64,000 nt of DNA from Trileptium ribeirensis (Eukaryota > Nematoda > Enoplea > Enoplida > Thoracostomopsidae). The position numbers were made by a program, and so were the translations under genes. How positions within the stretch are numbered: position 1 is the first letter of the stretch; every line of letters starts with the position of its first letter. Below the pieces are notes generated by a model that was given only the letters and a program-made list of their open reading frames with translations, ran no database searches and had not been told where the DNA came from. Of this stretch, positions 61,260 to 64,000 are shown piece after piece. Location: the NCBI GenBank assembly GCA_030248225.1, contig JASANE010017517.1, positions 1 through 64,000 on the forward strand. The letters run 5' to 3'.

Positions 61260-61416
61260 TACTGTGACACCTAGAAATAAACGCCAAATTTTCGCGAATC
61301 GTTTGTTAAATATTCACGAATGACTCCCAAAAAGTTTGTGACTAGCAACTGAATAGCTGTTAATTTTTCGCGAACGATTCGCAAAAAATTAGCTTTTATT
61401 TCTGAGCATGACTGTA
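61260..61416. mobile_element. Tc1/mariner-like MITE, 153 bp
   Basis: The element at 61262-61414 is flanked by TA. Its inverted ends share AGAAATAAACGCCAAATTTT and the GCGAATCGTT stretch with the reverse complement of the right side (CAGTCATGCTCAGAAATAA). No coding capacity. Confidence 0.85.
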
Positions 61417-61519
61417 CTACAAATTAATATTTTCTGGGTATAACAGGTTTTTAGCATTTGAAATAGTGGTAATTAATATTAAGAAATAAGTATGCAGAAA
61501 ATGCAATAAACTAAAATGT

Positions 61520-61770
61520 AATGGGTCAAAAAACTGGGAGGGGGTCTGACTAGTGGATCAAAAACGTGGAGAACTCTGCATTTAGTGGGTCGAAAACGTG
61601 GGAGAGTCTGAAAAGTGATTCAAAAACATGGAGAGCTTAGAATTTAGTGCGTCAAAAACCTGCGCGTGTCTGATCTTAGGTTTTCAAAAGCTGGCTGGGG
61701 TATAAGTCGGCTGTTGAAAACCTGGAGGGGGTCTGGATGTGGTAGTACAAGAAGATGGATGGAGTTGGTC
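61520..61770 (+). repeat. Degenerate ~35-40-bp tandem repeat
   Basis: 'gggtcaaaaac.tggagNgggtctgaa' recurs about six times, with variants 'gattcaaaaacatggag' and 'gcgtcaaaaacctgcg'. It ends about 170 bp before the SMG1 exon at 61941. The small open frame 61666-61848 lies in it. Confidence 0.75.
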
Positions 61771-61940
61771 ATGTTTTCGGCCTGCTTGCTGAGTCAAACA
61801 CCTGGGAGGTCAAAGGCGAAAACGACAGTGACGTACCGCGAGCGTTAATATGGGAAAGCTAAAGAATGTCACACTCTCCAGCAGAGTCGACCATCATCGG
61901 CTCTTGGTAATATTTATTATTTTATGTAGTCTGATTTCAG

Positions 61941-62203
61941 ATACTGAATTCTCTGATTCAGCGTTCGAACAAGAAATCGGGCCTTTCGCTCCAGCTTACG
62001 AAAATAAGTCCCATGCTAGCAAATCTCAATTCTACGATGATACCTATGCCAGGAATCAATCCATTTGCAACTCGTGATTCCAATAATGCAAAAGACAATG
62101 CAACGTCTCTTGTTACCATTGTATCAGTAGAACACCATGTCTCGGTGTTGCCAACGAAAACCAAACCGAAGAAATTTTATTTTCTAGGCTCCGATGGAAA
62201 AAG
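61941..62203 (+). CDS. SMG1: SMG1 exon (FRB-to-kinase linker and first strands of the kinase N-lobe)
   Basis: This 263-bp exon encodes 87 residues plus two bases. It starts ILNSLIQRSNKK, continues LTKISPMLANLNSTMIPMPG, and ends VSVLPTKTKPKKFYFLGSDG followed by K. The matches in SMG1 are [32 protein letters not shown] and ILPTKTKPKKLLFLGSDGK. The last is the glycine-containing N-lobe strand pair that opens the PI3K-like kinase domain and is a signature of SMG1. The acceptor is gatttcag; the donor is gttagt at 62204. Exit phase 2 leaves AG, which could complete the serine found next in human SMG1 (before YPYLFKG). No following exon is seen before the window ends. The residues between the two conserved blocks are divergent. 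Confidence 0.95.
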
Positions 62204-62209
62204 GTTAGT

Positions 62210-63690
62210 GTCTCAAATTTGCGCCTGTTGGCTGTGCGATGCTGTAGTAACCCGAATTTGACGTGTCCGTATGATTTCAACATGAGAGGTTTCATCCCGA
62301 TAAATAATACTCTGTGGAATATTAATAAAGTCACTGTGGAAATTATAATATTTCTCGAAATTTCTCGAGCTTTCTCGAATTAAAACATAGAGGTAACATT
62401 TTTGAAACTATTTGCTAAATGTATTCATCCTTTTTAAGAACTAAACCACAATCTTAATATCATCTTTGCATTTGGAAAGAACTCATCACTTTGAAATTCT
62501 GAATCAAGCACTTGAAATCGGAATGCCTTTAACATGCGACTGTTTAATTCTAGGTTCACTGTATTTTTCACACTAGATGAAATAACGTGTAGTAGTAGTT
62601 TATATTTTCCATTTACTAATCGTTCTTTCACAAAAGAACTCATTATAAACGTGGGATAATCTATAATTAAAAGTGCATGCGTTTTGTACGGTAAGTTTTT
62701 CTGCACGCTGAATACGTGGATTTGGTTATTTAGAGGTTAGTACGAATATTTAATGCAATTTCAGAGGTTCTCAATGGATTTAGGGTTGGCAAACCCTATT
62801 TCCATGCCACGTCTTACTTCGATTCAGTCATATGTTATATTGCTTTCATAGATTTAGAATAATGTCTATAGATTTTTGTTACGTTGAATTAGAATCCATC
62901 ATAACTCTACCATATATTTTCATGTTTTCAAGTTGTTTAAGGTCGCGCGGCGTCAAACTAGATTTACCGGAAGATAGCTCGATAGTTTATTGATAGTCGC
63001 AAATGATTTGTTACTTATTATACAAAGCGCCTATATCTTCGAATGCCAACTACCGTAAAAATTGTTGGACTTGAATAATAGAAAAAGACGAAACAAAAAG
63101 AAAAGCAACAAGCTAAATTAGAAGCATAAACGTAAAGAATGTAGTTTGTAGTCACTATTCGATGACATGTTGTTTTCTGCTCCTTTAGATAAGGTATTAA
63201 TGTAGGGTTTGTGACACGCATAAAACCGTTGTGTCGGTTTTGATTACCCTATTAGGCTGTTAGACCGACATTTCAAGCTTCAGTGGTTTCGGTATTTTTA
63301 CGGCGGCATATAACCAAACAGACCCATCAGCACCGCGACCACAACATTACTTACTCCCAGATGTGAGTGTTACGGTGACTTGTTTGTCAACTAGTTTGCG
63401 TTATGTGTGGGAATGTTTTAACAGTTATGTGTTTAAACCACTCGTCTAATGTGGGCATTTGAAACTTTATAGCATATCAGCTATCGAAACTGAATGAGTA
63501 GCAGGACGGTGGCGCCTAATATTATTAAAACCAACCGCTCCTACCGGTGACAGAGCTTTTAATGTAGGTAAAGTGTCGCACCGAAGCACAATAGCCTAAA
63601 TCGCATAAACCGACCTAAATCATTACAAAATAAATGGAATAGCTTTATTTCACCAAGAACAGAAAGAAAACATTTATTATATCGAACAAG
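62210..63690. other. Unassigned intron sequence
   Basis: The expected next SMG1 peptide (YPYLFKG...LDERIMQ) is not present in any frame here. No gene or clear repeat was recognised. Confidence 0.4.
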
Positions 63691-63699
63691 TACAATTAC

Positions 63700-63960
63700 A
63701 ATCAGAATTAACTGCTTATAAAATCGAACGCAGACGAAATCGAACGAAAACGCAATCGATCGACCTTCGTTTAAACGAAATTCGTTAAATTAAACGCAAA
63801 CTAACATTTTTCATTAAAATATTTTTTTATTTCAACACAATCGAGATTCGTTAAATTAAACGCGAACTAACATATTTTTTTAATTTTTGACGCAATCGCA
63901 ATTCGTTAAATTAATCGAATTTCGTTTAAACGCAAACGATCAAAACCGAAATTGGAACTG
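63700..63960. repeat. Repeat with attcgttaaattaaacg units
   Basis: 'attcgttaaattaaacgcNaactaaca' occurs at about 63780 and 63847, with a third variant at 63901, next to palindromic 'cgtttaaacg' motifs (63767, 63930). It may be the left part of an element that continues to or past the window end. Confidence 0.6.
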
Positions 63961-64000
63961 TAGTTGTGCCACACTAATCAACAACTACTCAAGACTGGCT

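Overview
This is animal genomic DNA: AT-rich, full of transposon remains, with no operons or prokaryotic signals. One gene runs through almost the whole window on the plus strand. It is the SMG1 gene, which encodes the PI3K-related kinase of nonsense-mediated mRNA decay. I recognise six exons with good splice sites: 7276-7408, 11096-11290, 12231-12356, 14243-14402, 40706-40870 and 61941-62203. They appear in the order of the protein, from the end of the FAT region through the HEAT repeat and FRB-like domain to the first strands of the kinase N-lobe. Every exon junction I can test keeps the reading phase. One short piece inside the FRB-like domain is not located; a candidate exon at 40082-40244 and a short open stretch at 14458-14514 are described. 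The N-terminal part of the protein must lie upstream of the window, and the catalytic core and FATC downstream. The introns are up to 26.3 kb and 21.1 kb long. The strong divergence from human SMG1 and the mix of transposons suggest an invertebrate, perhaps an arthropod, but the sequence alone does not fix this.

The rest is almost entirely repeats. From left to right: a ~345-bp tandem repeat (40-760); a hAT-type element with an 8-bp target duplication and a Harbinger-type MITE nested inside it (1651-3292); part of a large non-coding repeat family (3360-6250); a MITE family with 5-bp target duplications (6597-7000, 10613-11000, 47938-48318); a repeat with ~185-bp internal units (7770-8640 and 13540-14180); another hAT-like element (9411-10560); two Tc1/mariner-like MITEs (15752-15947, 17832-17977); ~45-bp tandem arrays (21.7-22.05 kb, 53.1-53.4 kb); and a full ~7-kb unit of the large repeat family (24.5-31.5 kb), seen again split at 53.7-60.7 kb.

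Further right are a TA-flanked MITE (32412-32718), a very C-rich block containing a 655-bp duplication (33727-35285), and a ~180-bp tandem array (35.8-37.3 kb). The last large intron begins with a Harbinger MITE only 22 bp past the exon end. It also holds a nested pair of LINEs at 41.8-47.2 kb: a decayed minus-strand LINE split by a 5'-truncated plus-strand LINE with an RNase H domain, with an exact 12-bp target-site duplication on each side.

I found no convincing second protein-coding gene, no tRNA or rRNA gene and no CRISPR array. The most likely undescribed items are the ~7-kb non-coding repeat family with its conserved 3' segment, the 5-bp-TSD MITE family, and the C-rich block.
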